64,000 bases of DNA from CAVXNB01 sp963763085. GTDB lineage: Bacteria; Actinomycetota; Acidimicrobiia; Acidimicrobiales; Bog-793. The notes under the pieces were generated by a model. It was not told the DNA's origin, searched no databases, and saw only the letters and a program-made list of their open reading frames with translations. Below, piece by piece: positions 27,489-36,345 of this stretch; the first letter of the stretch is position 1; every line of letters begins with the position of its first letter. The stretch covers positions 1,240,001 through 1,304,000 of the forward strand of contig CAVXNB010000001.1 of assembly GCA_963763085.1 (NCBI GenBank). The letters run 5' to 3'. Position numbers and translations under genes: made by a program.

Positions 27489-29264
27489 TCAGCCCGCCCG
27501 CCATCCTCGCCGGACGTAGAGCGAGAGCGGCCCCCACTCCCCGACCCGACGGAAGTCGTGTTCCACGACGAGATTCGGAGCGTTCGACCCGTAGGCGATG
27601 TAAGGCTCGGCCACAGACGCCGAGTTGTAAGCCGAGTCCAGGATCAAGACGTCGTCACCGGCGATCTGGCTTGCCAGTCCCGATCCGGGCGCGTCGGCGA
27701 CGCCCGGGTCCATCTCCAGGTAGAAGCTGCCCGGCGTGAACTGCGGCAGGAGAAAGTAGAGAAACGTGTCGGAATAGAACGTGCGGCGGAGATCCTCCGG
27801 CCCGACGAACAGACGCGCGCCCGGCCTGGCGTACGAGTCGGCAGCTCGTACGAGCCCGGTGTAGTCGACGAGTTCGTTGTGGCCGTCGACGGGCACCGAC
27901 CGGCCGGCGTTGGACACGACGAGCTCAGCGTTGGGCCGCGCTCCGACGGTCTGCAAAGCCGCGTTTCCGAACACGTTCCCCGTCGCGGCGGTGGCGATCG
28001 AGACCGCCGCGATCGCCACCGCCGCCGGCCACACGACCCTCGCCGCCGCCGCGAAAAGGCCCCGCTCGGTCGGCCGTGGCGCGATCCGCGTCCAGTCGAC
28101 CAGGACCGCGGTAGCTACGGTGAACGTTGCGACAAAGCCGATGTGGGTGAGATCGGCGCGGTGCAACATGTTGCTGATGATCGAGAGGCCGACGACTCCG
28201 ACGATCACGACGCAGACGTCGTCCCATGCCCCTGTGATCGTCGCCAGCCGAGCGTGCCGACGACGATCTCGACGACGGGGATCACGAGGCACAAGACCAT
28301 GAGCAGGCCCGTGGCCGTGCCGAGCGACGGTAGCGGAAGACGCACCTGTGGCGCGATGACGAACACCGGCTTGACGATCTCGTCCTCGAAGACCGCCACC
28401 GGCCCGACCTGCACCATGCTGACGATCGTGGTTATCAGGCCGAGAAGAAGACCCGGCAACAGGAAGAGAGCTGCTCGACGCCGGTTTGCCGCCAGCACCA
28501 TCAAGATCAGGAGCACGGCCACGGACAGATCGGCTCGAAACGAGATGGCGAGACCGAGCGACAGCCCGGCCAAGGCGACGACAAGCCGGCGACTGCGGCC
28601 GCCGAGGCCGACGTCGAGAAGGAGGAGCCCGAGGGACACGAACGCAATCCCCCCGAGCCAGGCGAACGCCATCATCGGGTAGCTCACGCCCACGACCACG
28701 GTGATGGCTCCGGCGGCCAGCCCGGCGAACAGGCCGCGCCGCCGCCACACCAACGCCGTCAGGGAGCCGACAAGGACGAGGTGGTAGAAGACGGCGACGA
28801 GCCGCTCGACGAACACGCTCTGCCCAGCGACGAAGAAGGCGGCCGTGAGGGCGTAGAGGTTCGCCGGCCCGTAGATCGACAGGAACGTGCTGGTTAGGCG
28901 TGGCGCCCTTGAGCATGAGGGATGGGAACACCAGCAACGTGCCCTCGTCCTGGGCCCACGTCGGGTACTTCAGCATCGCCGGCAGGGGAGCCACGAAGGC
29001 GACGGCCAGGAGGCCAATCACGGCCGCGGCACCGATCGGGCGCCAATTGCCGCGGGCTTGGCCCGGCGCACCAACTCGCGGAGAGCCCTGGGACTCTTCA
29101 ATCTCCCCGGGTGGATCCTCGCCGGCGTCCTGCTCGTCGGAACTCCCGTCCACGGGCCGGCCCGGCCGGTCAGATCCGACCTGAGCGAACTCGGAACTAC
29201 GGTCCCCTGCTGCTACGGCGACACCTTCGAGCTCGGACACGCCGGCCACACCCCCGGGGTTCAC
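27489..29264 (-). CDS. membrane glycosyltransferase-like protein, interrupted by two compensating frameshifts
   Basis: Read as one gene of ~590 codons from ATG at 29264. The first ~70 residues are acidic and disordered, then a membrane helix and YPTWAQDEGTLLV, then the text leaves the frame at about 28888. The neighbouring frame gives FLSIYGPANLYALTAAFFVA and continuous membrane protein until about 28240. The first frame then resumes with TGAWDDVCVVIVGVVG and a soluble C-terminal domain ending LSLYVRRGWRAG. The D/E-then-SIYGPAN pattern is typical of GT-C membrane glycosyltransferase/mannosyltransferase families. Two indels that cancel suggest sequence error as much as decay. Likely role: transfer of lipid-linked sugar at the outer face. 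Confidence 0.65.
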   Translation of the reverse strand: MNPGGVAGVSELEGVAVAAGDRSSEFAQVGSDRPGRPVDGSSDEQDAGEDPPGEIEESQGSPRVGAPGQARGNWRPIGAAAVIGLLAVAFVAPLPAMLKYPTWAQDEGTLLVFPSLMLKGATPNQHVPVDLRAGEPLRPHGRLLRRWAERVRRAARRRLLPPRPCRLPDGVGVAAARPVRRAGRRSHHRGRGRELPDDGVRLARGDCVRVPRAPPSRRRPRRPQSPACRRLGRAVARSRHLVSSRSVRGRAPDLDGAGGKPASSSSLPVAGSSSRPDNHDRQHGAGRAGGGLRGRDRQAGVRHRATGASSATVARHGHGPAHGLVPRDPRRRDRRRHARLATITGAWDDVCVVIVGVVGLSIISNMLHRADLTHIGFVATFTVATAVLVDWTRIAPRPTERGLFAAAARVVWPAAVAIAAVSIATAATGNVFGNAALQTVGARPNAELVVSNAGRSVPVDGHNELVDYTGLVRAADSYARPGARLFVGPEDLRRTFYSDTFLYFLLPQFTPGSFYLEMDPGVADAPGSGLASQIAGDDVLILDSAYNSASVAEPYIAYGSNAPNLVVEHDFRRVGEWGPLSLYVRRGWRAG

Positions 29265-29321
29265 GAGATCTACTTGGTTCTGCAGCGACGCGGAAGGTGA
29301 CGTGCCATCCGCTAGCTGAGG

Positions 29322-29886
29322 CTACAGCTTGACGTTCTTCGGAAGCTTGTTCCTGAGCGCCGGGTCGAGAGCAATCGCTCGCTTCAGCAACACACGGCCC
29401 TGCGCGACCTTTCCCGAGTCGTAGAGCAATAGGCCGAGGTTGTAGGTGCTGTTGATGTCGCCAGGCTTGAGCTTGAGAAGCAGCCGATACTCCGCGATCG
29501 CAGATTGTGGCGAGGTCGTCGTCTCTGCCACGGCCAGGTTGTATACGGCGTTCAGATACTTTGGGTTGATCTGGAGCGCCGATTGGTATTCGGTCTCGGC
29601 CGCCTGGAGATGACCCTGGGTCTGGTCGATTACACCGAGGTTGTAATAGGCGTAAAGATTGTAACCCGAGCGATTCTGCGGATCCAGGGCGATGATCGCG
29701 GCATAGTCGTTCCGCGCCGCAGTCAGGTTTCCATGCGCCTGGGCGCTGATGCCTTCAGCGAGCAGTGCCTTCGGAGTGGTTGCTGGTGGTCGTGGTCGTC
29801 GTCGATGACGCAGCGGCCGAACAAGCAGTCGCGCCAAGCGCTAGTCCGGCGAGGGCGATGGCAATTCGCGTTGGCATTCGGCTCAT
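29322..29886 (-). CDS. TPR-repeat lipoprotein, one frameshift near the linker
   Basis: ATG at 29886 opens a signal peptide with lipobox-like end (LALGATAC). A Ser-Thr linker of six consecutive Thr follows. The frame then breaks near 29780 and the neighbouring frame carries the mature protein, KALLAEGISAQAHGNLTAARNDY and onward. It contains at least four tetratricopeptide repeats (for example YNLGVIDQTQGHLQAAETEY and YNLAVAETTTSPQSAIAEY). Lengths fit if one extra base is removed. The protein should be lipid-anchored outside the membrane and scaffold others. A rightward paralogue with the same plan lies at 32778, so the two flank the 859-residue membrane protein. Confidence 0.7.
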
Positions 29887-30132
29887 GGGCAAGTGGTATC
29901 GACCATCCCGGCCGTCTCCTTGAGCGCGGCAGGCTCGGATGGCTCAGCGAATTTTGAGGCGAACCCGTGGTCGCGAATCCTCATGGAGTGTGTGCGAATC
30001 GCACCTATGGGGTGACGGATCAATAGAATGTGTGGTCCACATTGGTGCAACTCTACCGCACGATTCTGCCCCCCTTGAACCACTTGGCGTCCGCCCAGGT
30101 TTGTCCCAGCCAATAAGCTCACTCCACTCGGT

Positions 30133-32712
30133 TCACGAAGGGGACCTCCGTCGTCGCCGGTGTGCCTTTTGGCCCTTTCTCACTGATGGACTCTCGGTCA
30201 AGCCGGCTGGAATCGGACCGTCCGGCGCAGGCCCGTCAGCCGACGGTTCAATCGGATCGGTCTGCGGCTTCTCGACTTCTGTTCGAACCGGTACTGGTTC
30301 CGCCGGGAGTTCCTCCACTCTGCCGGGTTCCCCCTCCGATTCGCCCGAGTTCGCGGCACTTTCCTCGACCGGCTTCGGAACCCGTTCATCCAGGTCAGTC
30401 TGCTCCTGCTCGGTCTCGTTGGTCTGCCCCGACTCCTCCTCGGCGCCCGGCGTGAGGAGGACGTCTTGTGTATCCGAATCGAGACCCTCACCGTCGGGCT
30501 CGTCAAGGTCCGTTCCGTCGCTCTCTGATCTCGCTCTGCGCCTCCATCGCGCGCTCACCCCACCGGCGACCGCTATGGACAGGCCGGAAAACAAGAAGAC
30601 CGCCCAGTAGTTCTGATACCCGACGTAGGTGAACCGGACGACATGACGACCAGCCGTTACCCGCACGCCAGGCATCGCCGGCACGATGATCTCCGTCGAC
30701 GCCGGCCGACCATCGACGGTCACCTTCCAACCCGGGTCGTACGAGGCGCTCAACAAGACGACCGCCGTTCGGCGAGCGTCGACCGTCGCGGTAATCGTCC
30801 CTTGCGCGAGGTCGGCGTGTTCGGAGAGCACAGTGCCCGCCGGTCCCTGCGGGGCCGCCGACGCCGCGAGAGTCGGGAGCGACGGTTCAGCACCCGCATA
30901 GGCAACAGTCAGATACCGACCGTCGGTCGGCGCCGCCGAACGGATGAAGGCGGACGACCGGGCGCCAATGTCGGTTCGATTCTCGATGATCGAACCGACC
31001 GTATCGACGACCTGCACGTAGTGGACGCTCGGCAGCACCCAGAGCGCGTACGGGCCCGAGGTAAGGAGGAGGTCGGCCGGCACGGGCGGGTTCATGGTGG
31101 TGGGAAGCAACAAGTACCGAACACCAAAGAGCGCGTAGTCGCCGGGGTTCGTGTCATCGAAGTACGGCTCGGCGTCGGACATGAGCGACGCCGTTCTTAG
31201 TGTGAAGCCGACCGAGTCAACCCCCTCGTCGGCCAGGTACTCGTACACCGGGACGTAGCCGACATAAAAGTTCTTTCCCCAATTGTTCAGCAGACCGGCA
31301 TAGACGCGTCCCCCTCCCAAGGCTTTCGCGACACGGATCAGAGAGGCGATCTGCACACCCTGCGTCGCGTCGCCGTTCACCTGATAGCTGATGTCCCTAG
31401 CGTTCAGCGCCGTGTAGTTCGCCACTTGGGTCCATGCGGGCGCCAGGACTCCGAGGCCGACCACGACTGCGCCGAGCGTCACGGCGGTTGCACCCAAGCG
31501 TGGCCTCACCCGCGCCAAAAAGCGGGAGGCGAGCCTCGCAAGTTCGGTGGCTCCGACGCCGATCACGATAAGACTTGCGAAGTCGAAACCGCAGACGAAG
31601 CGGCGCAAGAACAGATCCTTGTTGCCCGGCACGAGGTTGATGAGCGGACCCAGGGTCGGTCGGCCGAAGAAGGCGACGAGATAGACAACCCACAAGCACA
31701 GCAGCAGCCGGTAACGCTCGTCCCGGCGGAACCGGATCACGCAAGCCACGAGCCCGACTGCCAGGAGAATCGTGAGTATCGGGAACCGGCCCTTGTCGAG
31801 AAGTTGCCCGGTGACGAGCCAGCTCAGGATGCGCCGGGCACCAAACGAGTCGGCCTCGACCGTGTGCTGGAGAAACTCGTTTCTGGCGGCGAACTTTCCC
31901 TGGCTGACGACCGGTATCAGCACCCAAGCTGCAGCCCCGAGCGAGAGCGCTCCCAGCACGGCGGCGCGACCGAAGCGCTGCCAGAAGGCTCTGGTCCAAG
32001 GACCGGAGAGACCCAACACGACGATGGCGATGACAGCCGGGTACGCCGTCATGTAGTGGAGGGCGATCGTGAGACCCGTGAACACTACGGCTGCGAGAAG
32101 ATGGCGACGCTGTGTGACGGCCTGCCACGAGAATCCGATCGCCAACGGAAGCGTCCACATCGCCCAGAGCTGGGTCCAGACGCCCCATCCGATCCAGAGG
32201 TAGCTTCCGTACCCGTAGCCGACGCCTGCGGCGTCAATGATCAGCGGCGACGCACATGCAACTGCGGCGGCGGTCCAGCGACCCCATCCCAACAGACGTG
32301 ATCCGAGGTACATGCTGATCGGCCATGTCGCAAGGAGCAGATACTTTGACCAGGCGAACGTTCGCGCATCGCCCGTCACGATTCCGACAGCTCCCGTGAC
32401 GATCGAGGGCAGGCTCTGATAGTGGAGGAAATTCGGCGACCCGAGATTCAACAGCGGGTACCAGGCCGAGAGCGGATCGCGACCCATCCGGAGCAAGGTC
32501 GAAGCGAACTGGACCATGCCCACGTGGTACGCCTCGTCGTTCAGGTAGGCGACCACCTGAGTCTCGGCGCGCGTGACAAAGAGCCCGTAGCCGACTGCGA
32601 TCGCGACAACTATCCACGGGCCGAATCGCGGCACCGCGGCGCGCAGATTATTCCGGGGGGGCTGCATGTCTGCCGGGAATGTTAGATCCTCGCTCAGGGG
32701 TACCGGTTGCAT
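30133..32712 (-). CDS. large membrane protein, YfhO/GT-C glycosyltransferase-like
   Basis: 859 residues, intact. About twelve membrane segments from residue ~30 to ~430 are preceded by LNDEAYHVGMVQFAS, the acidic loop expected for a GT-C glycosyltransferase. A large outside domain (~440-690) follows, ending in SASYDPGWKVTVDGRPA, a phrase shared with YfhO-type and 6-pyruvoyl-synthase-related membrane proteins. After the last helix (YWAVFLFSGLSIAVAGGVS) is an acidic Glu/Asp/Pro-rich tail of ~120 residues ending in a basic Arg cluster. It probably glycosylates a lipid or protein at the cell surface. Its neighbours are TPR lipoproteins. Alternative start: Met16. Confidence 0.75.
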   Translation of the reverse strand: MQPVPLSEDLTFPADMQPPRNNLRAAVPRFGPWIVVAIAVGYGLFVTRAETQVVAYLNDEAYHVGMVQFASTLLRMGRDPLSAWYPLLNLGSPNFLHYQSLPSIVTGAVGIVTGDARTFAWSKYLLLATWPISMYLGSRLLGWGRWTAAAVACASPLIIDAAGVGYGYGSYLWIGWGVWTQLWAMWTLPLAIGFSWQAVTQRRHLLAAVVFTGLTIALHYMTAYPAVIAIVVLGLSGPWTRAFWQRFGRAAVLGALSLGAAAWVLIPVVSQGKFAARNEFLQHTVEADSFGARRILSWLVTGQLLDKGRFPILTILLAVGLVACVIRFRRDERYRLLLCLWVVYLVAFFGRPTLGPLINLVPGNKDLFLRRFVCGFDFASLIVIGVGATELARLASRFLARVRPRLGATAVTLGAVVVGLGVLAPAWTQVANYTALNARDISYQVNGDATQGVQIASLIRVAKALGGGRVYAGLLNNWGKNFYVGYVPVYEYLADEGVDSVGFTLRTASLMSDAEPYFDDTNPGDYALFGVRYLLLPTTMNPPVPADLLLTSGPYALWVLPSVHYVQVVDTVGSIIENRTDIGARSSAFIRSAAPTDGRYLTVAYAGAEPSLPTLAASAAPQGPAGTVLSEHADLAQGTITATVDARRTAVVLLSASYDPGWKVTVDGRPASTEIIVPAMPGVRVTAGRHVVRFTYVGYQNYWAVFLFSGLSIAVAGGVSARWRRRARSESDGTDLDEPDGEGLDSDTQDVLLTPGAEEESGQTNETEQEQTDLDERVPKPVEESAANSGESEGEPGRVEELPAEPVPVRTEVEKPQTDPIEPSADGPAPDGPIPAGLTESPSVRKGQKAHRRRRRSPS

Positions 32713-32777
32713 CTGCCGAGAATGGTGCGCGCCTCGAGAGTCTCAACCTGGCACCCTTGCGCCACTAAGGTGTCGTC

Positions 32778-33389
32778 ATGCCTGGCCGGACCTCGGCACG
32801 TGTCCGGGGGGCTTTCTTCGTTGTGACATCCAAGCGCCGCTCGGTGCTCAGGGTGGCCGCACTCCTCGCGACGGGATTAGTACTCGCGGGTTGCAGCAAT
32901 TCGGCGTCAACGGCTGTCACCACCACCACCGAGTCGGCGGCGACTCTGCTCTTCACTTCCGGGCTGGCCGCGGTACAGCAGGCGAGATACCAGCAAGCGA
33001 TCACCGACTTCGGAGCCGTCCTGCAGCTTCAGCCACGAAGTTACGTGGCCGCTTATGACCTCGGTGTCGCGGACACGGGCCTCAAGAGGACGTTCGCGGC
33101 GGAGGCCGCCTACCGGCGTGCCCTCTCCGTCGCGCCCACCTATCGGTCGGCGTTGTACAACCTCGCGCTCCTGTATTCGACTACGGATCCGGACGAGGCG
33201 ATCAACCTCTTTGCGAAACTCGAGACCATCCACCCGGGCGATCCCAACGTCGAGTTCAACTACGGCCTCGTGCTCGAGCACGTCGGTCAAGTGAAAGCTG
33301 GTGAGGCGCAGTTGACGGCGGCTCTAAAGGCCGATCCTTCACTCAGGCAGGACCTTCCCAAGGGCACGATTCTGCCTAAGGGTGGCTGA
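32778..33389 (+). CDS. TPR-repeat lipoprotein
   Basis: 203 residues from ATG at 32778; GTG at 32823 would also give a signal peptide. The N-terminus has Lys/Arg, a hydrophobic core and a clear lipobox LVLAGC, so the Cys is lipidated. A Thr-rich linker (VTTTTE) follows. Tetratricopeptide-like repeats then run to the end (AVQQARYQQAITDFGAVLQL, AYRRALSVAPTYRSALYNLA, EAINLFAKLETIHPGDPNVE). It is a diverged paralogue of the leftward gene at 29322-29886. Placement between glycosyltransferase genes suggests an outer scaffold for envelope glycan or fibre assembly. Confidence 0.85.
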   Translation: MPGRTSARVRGAFFVVTSKRRSVLRVAALLATGLVLAGCSNSASTAVTTTTESAATLLFTSGLAAVQQARYQQAITDFGAVLQLQPRSYVAAYDLGVADTGLKRTFAAEAAYRRALSVAPTYRSALYNLALLYSTTDPDEAINLFAKLETIHPGDPNVEFNYGLVLEHVGQVKAGEAQLTAALKADPSLRQDLPKGTILPKGG

Positions 33390-33476
33390 TGCCACCACTT
33401 GCCCAGAAACGCACAAACTGTACGGTTCCCCGCGCTCATCCTGTTCTTGGGCGCACTCTTCAAAGGCTGGTGAGCG

Positions 33477-34718
33477 ATGCTGCTGTCCGTGTTCACGCCG
33501 AGCGATAACCCCCGGTTTCTCAACGATGCTTATCGCAGTCTGAGATCTCAGACGCTGGCGGACTGGGAGTGGATCGTGTTGCTGAAGCGAGGCAGCAAGG
33601 ATTGGCGACCACCGGAGGCAGATGACCGAGTGAAGCTCGTGCGCTCGACCTCCTCCCGAGGCGTGGCAGGAGCCAAGCGAGAGGCGTGCGAACATGCTTC
33701 AGGTGAGGTACTGGTCGAGCTTGACCACAACGACATGCTCGCGCCAACCTGCCTCGAGGATCTTCGGACCATGTTCACGAAGCATCCCGACACCGCACTT
33801 GCCTATTCCGACTGGACCCAGATCAACGAGGATGGCAGCCCCAGCGACAGCCGCTTCGACGAGGCGGCAGGATGGCGCTATAGCGACGTCGAGATCGAGG
33901 GCACCACATATCTCCGCTGCCATGCTCTTGAGCCGTATCCTCACAATCTCGGCTACATCTGGTACGCGCCGAACCACGTGCGCGCTTTCCAGCGAGCCGC
34001 CTATGAGCAGGTCGGGGGCTACGACAGCTCACTCGAGGTTCTCGATGACCAGGATCTGATGACCAGGCTCTACTTTGCTGGGCCGTTCCGACACATCGAT
34101 CGCTGTCTCTACTTGCAGCGTGTGCTCCGCAAGAGCACCCTCCGGGAACGGTCGACCAATGCTCAGATCCAGGAACAGACAGTGCGCCTTTACGACTCGA
34201 ACATCGGCATGTTGGCGAGAGCGTGGAGCCAACGACAGAGGCTGGCGGTGCTGACACTGGTGACAGACACGTCCCCGCCAATTGTGGACGCCGATCCGGG
34301 CGACATCATCGTCGTCGACCCCGACGACCCGCGCCTCGAATTCGACGGTGATTCCGTAGGCGTGATCAAGGCAGTGGAGCTGCTGCAGCGGATCCCGGAT
34401 CGGACAGCGCTCTTCAACGAGTGCTACCGGGTCTTGGTCCACGGTGGGCTCCTGATCTCCGAGACGCCCAGTACCGAGGGTCGCGGCGCCTTCCAAGACC
34501 CGAGCCATGTCGCCTTCTACAACGAGAACAGCTTCTGGTACCTGACCCAAGCGGCCCTGTTCCGCAGCATGCCGCATCTGCGGGCCCGCTTTCAGGTGAG
34601 TCGTATTCAGACCTACTACCCGAGCGAGTGGCATCAAGAGGCGCGGATTCCGTATGTCTCCGCGAATCTCCTGGCGATCAAGGACGGTCCGCGCCAAGGC
34701 GGTGCGCTCCTCTGCTGA
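33477..34718 (+). CDS. glycosyltransferase family 2 fused to a degenerate methyltransferase domain
   Basis: 413 residues, intact. The first ~230 residues are a GT-A glycosyltransferase: MLLSVFTPSDNPRFL at the start, VLVELDHNDMLAP carrying the DxD-type metal motif, and YEQVGGYDSSLEVLDDQDLM, the acceptor-side motif. The last ~160 residues match the SAM-methyltransferase halves of two paralogues, such as GRGAFQDPSHVAFYNENS. The SAM-binding motif I is lost: where the paralogues have LACLDLGAAHNKP, this has LAVLTLVTDTSPP. It likely transfers a sugar but probably no longer methylates. It is cytosolic, with no membrane helix. Confidence 0.85.
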   Translation: MLLSVFTPSDNPRFLNDAYRSLRSQTLADWEWIVLLKRGSKDWRPPEADDRVKLVRSTSSRGVAGAKREACEHASGEVLVELDHNDMLAPTCLEDLRTMFTKHPDTALAYSDWTQINEDGSPSDSRFDEAAGWRYSDVEIEGTTYLRCHALEPYPHNLGYIWYAPNHVRAFQRAAYEQVGGYDSSLEVLDDQDLMTRLYFAGPFRHIDRCLYLQRVLRKSTLRERSTNAQIQEQTVRLYDSNIGMLARAWSQRQRLAVLTLVTDTSPPIVDADPGDIIVVDPDDPRLEFDGDSVGVIKAVELLQRIPDRTALFNECYRVLVHGGLLISETPSTEGRGAFQDPSHVAFYNENSFWYLTQAALFRSMPHLRARFQVSRIQTYYPSEWHQEARIPYVSANLLAIKDGPRQGGALLC

Positions 34719-34765
34719 GCTCGCAATCAGGTTCAGAAGAGGTCGTAGCTCGGCGGCAAGAACGG

Positions 34766-35334
34766 GCCAGCCCCACCTACCAGTTGCAGATACCACCCTG
34801 GCGTGGGCCGTCCTTCAGGGCGATCAGGTTGGCGTTCACGTAGCTGATGTGGTGCTCGCGGTGCCACGGACTCGGGAACTGGGTCACCATGCGCCCGACC
34901 TGGAACTGGCAGGTTATCTCGGGGACGAAGTTGGCGTAGCTGCGGTCGGTGAAGTACCAGAAGCTGTTCTCGTTGTAGAACGCGACGTGGGTGGGGTCCT
35001 GGAAGGCGCCGCGGCCGTCGGTGCTCGGGGTGAGCGACAACAGCATCCCCCCGTGGGCGAGGAGACGGTGCAGCTCGTTGAAGATCGCGATCTTGTCTGG
35101 GATGTGCTCGAGAAAGTCGACCGCGCGGATCACTCCGACGCTGTTGTCGGGCAGGTCGATCCCCTTGGTGACGTCGGCGACGATGTCGACGCCCTCGCCG
35201 GGGTACTGGTCGACGCCGAGATAGCCCTCAGGCTTGTTGTGCGCCGCGCCGAGGTCGAGGCAGGCCAGACCCTCCCTCTTCGCCCAGGCGAGGGCCAGGC
35301 GCTGCACGTAGGTGTCGTAGAGCTCGACGGTGTC
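34766..35334. repeat. 569-bp direct repeat, copy 1
   Basis: The bases from 34766 to 35334 match 47967 to 48535 with, by eye, two differences (34867 C against 48068 T; 35200 G against 48401 C). The repeat covers the methyltransferase half and the stop codon of the glycosyltransferase chimera, and ends where the N-terminal halves begin to differ. It marks recent gene conversion or duplication. Confidence 0.92.
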
Positions 35335-36032
35335 ACGCTGGATCCTGCGGTTGGTGATCAGCTGAGATTGGGTGTTCTGGGCGTGGACCCGCTGAAAATA
35401 CAGGCACTCGGGGAGGTGGAAGAACGGCGCCGCCTCGTACATCCGGCACATCAGGTCTTGGTCGTCGAGGATGGTCCTCGCCGGGTCGTAGCCTCCGACG
35501 GCATCGTAGATGGACCGGCGAAACGCTCGGACGTGATTGGGCGCATACCAGATGTAGCTCACGTTGTGCGGGGACGGCGTCATCGAGTGGCAGCGCAGCA
35601 CGGACCTTCCGTCGACGATCGCCTCGGAGTACTGCCATCCGTACGAAAGATCGAAGAGACCATCGTTCCGGCTCTCGTCCTCATTGATCTGAGCGCAGTC
35701 GGAGTAGACAAATCCCACCTCGGGATGATCCTCGAACGCATCGGCGACCCGTTCTAGACAAGTCGAGGCGAGCTCGTCATCGTGATCGAACTCGACGAGA
35801 ATGTCGCCCGTCGCTCGTTCGCACGCGACCCGCTTGGCGGCGCCCACGCCTCGTGCGTTCTCATCCCGAGACACGAGCACGCGGTCGTCCGGTTTCCGGG
35901 GCTCCATTCCGGCGCGCCGCCGTTGAGCAAGACGATCCACTCCCAGTCCGTGTACGTCTGCCGGCAGAGACTCTCGTAGCAAAGGTCGAGAAACCGTGGG
36001 TTGTGTGTCGGCGTGAAGACTGAGATTCGCAT
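34777..36032 (-). CDS. glycosyltransferase family 2 - methyltransferase chimera, one frameshift
   Basis: Starts at ATG 36032 (MRISVFTPTHNPRFL) and runs to the stop at 34777. A shift at about 35898, within GGGG of the plus strand, separates residues 1-~45 from the rest. Adding one C to that run restores a continuous 418-residue protein. The glycosyltransferase half has ILVEFDHDDELAS (DxD intact) and VGGYDPARTILDDQDLMCR. The methyltransferase half has LDLGAAHNKPEGYLGVD (SAM motif I) and VDFLEHIPDKIAIF. This half is identical to that of the gene at 47978-49234. It is probably active if the shift is an error. It lies downstream of collagen-like gene 1. Confidence 0.8.
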
Positions 36033-36277
36033 TTGCCTCTCTACCTCTTAGCTTCCGTCGCCCTTCATGTCCGGTCCCCGATCGGCTGGACTCGGTCGAG
36101 CGCGGTCCATCTGCCCATCATCTCACCGGCAAACGGTCCTTCTATGCCTAGATAACGGCAAGAAACGCTGCGCGCTTGAGCAGCCCGCAGATCTCGCCGG
36201 CGTCGGTGGTAGCTCGCAGCTTGAGCAAAAGGGGCGGACAGACTGTGCATCGAAGGAGGTTTTTCCCCGAAAACCTC

Positions 36278-36307
36278 GAAGGGGAGGCCCCGCAGGGCCT
36301 CCCCTTC
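36278..36307 (-). terminator. rho-independent terminator after collagen-like gene 1
   Basis: GAAGGGGAGGCCC pairs with GGGCCTCCCCTTC around a four-base loop, a 13-bp stem. In the leftward direction it is followed by GAGGTTTTC. It lies 38 bases past the stop at 36346 in the 313-base gap to the next leftward gene, in which I see nothing else. Confidence 0.8.
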
Positions 36308-36345
36308 GTGTTGCTCACAACCTGTGAGTCGCTCTTGCGACCCCC

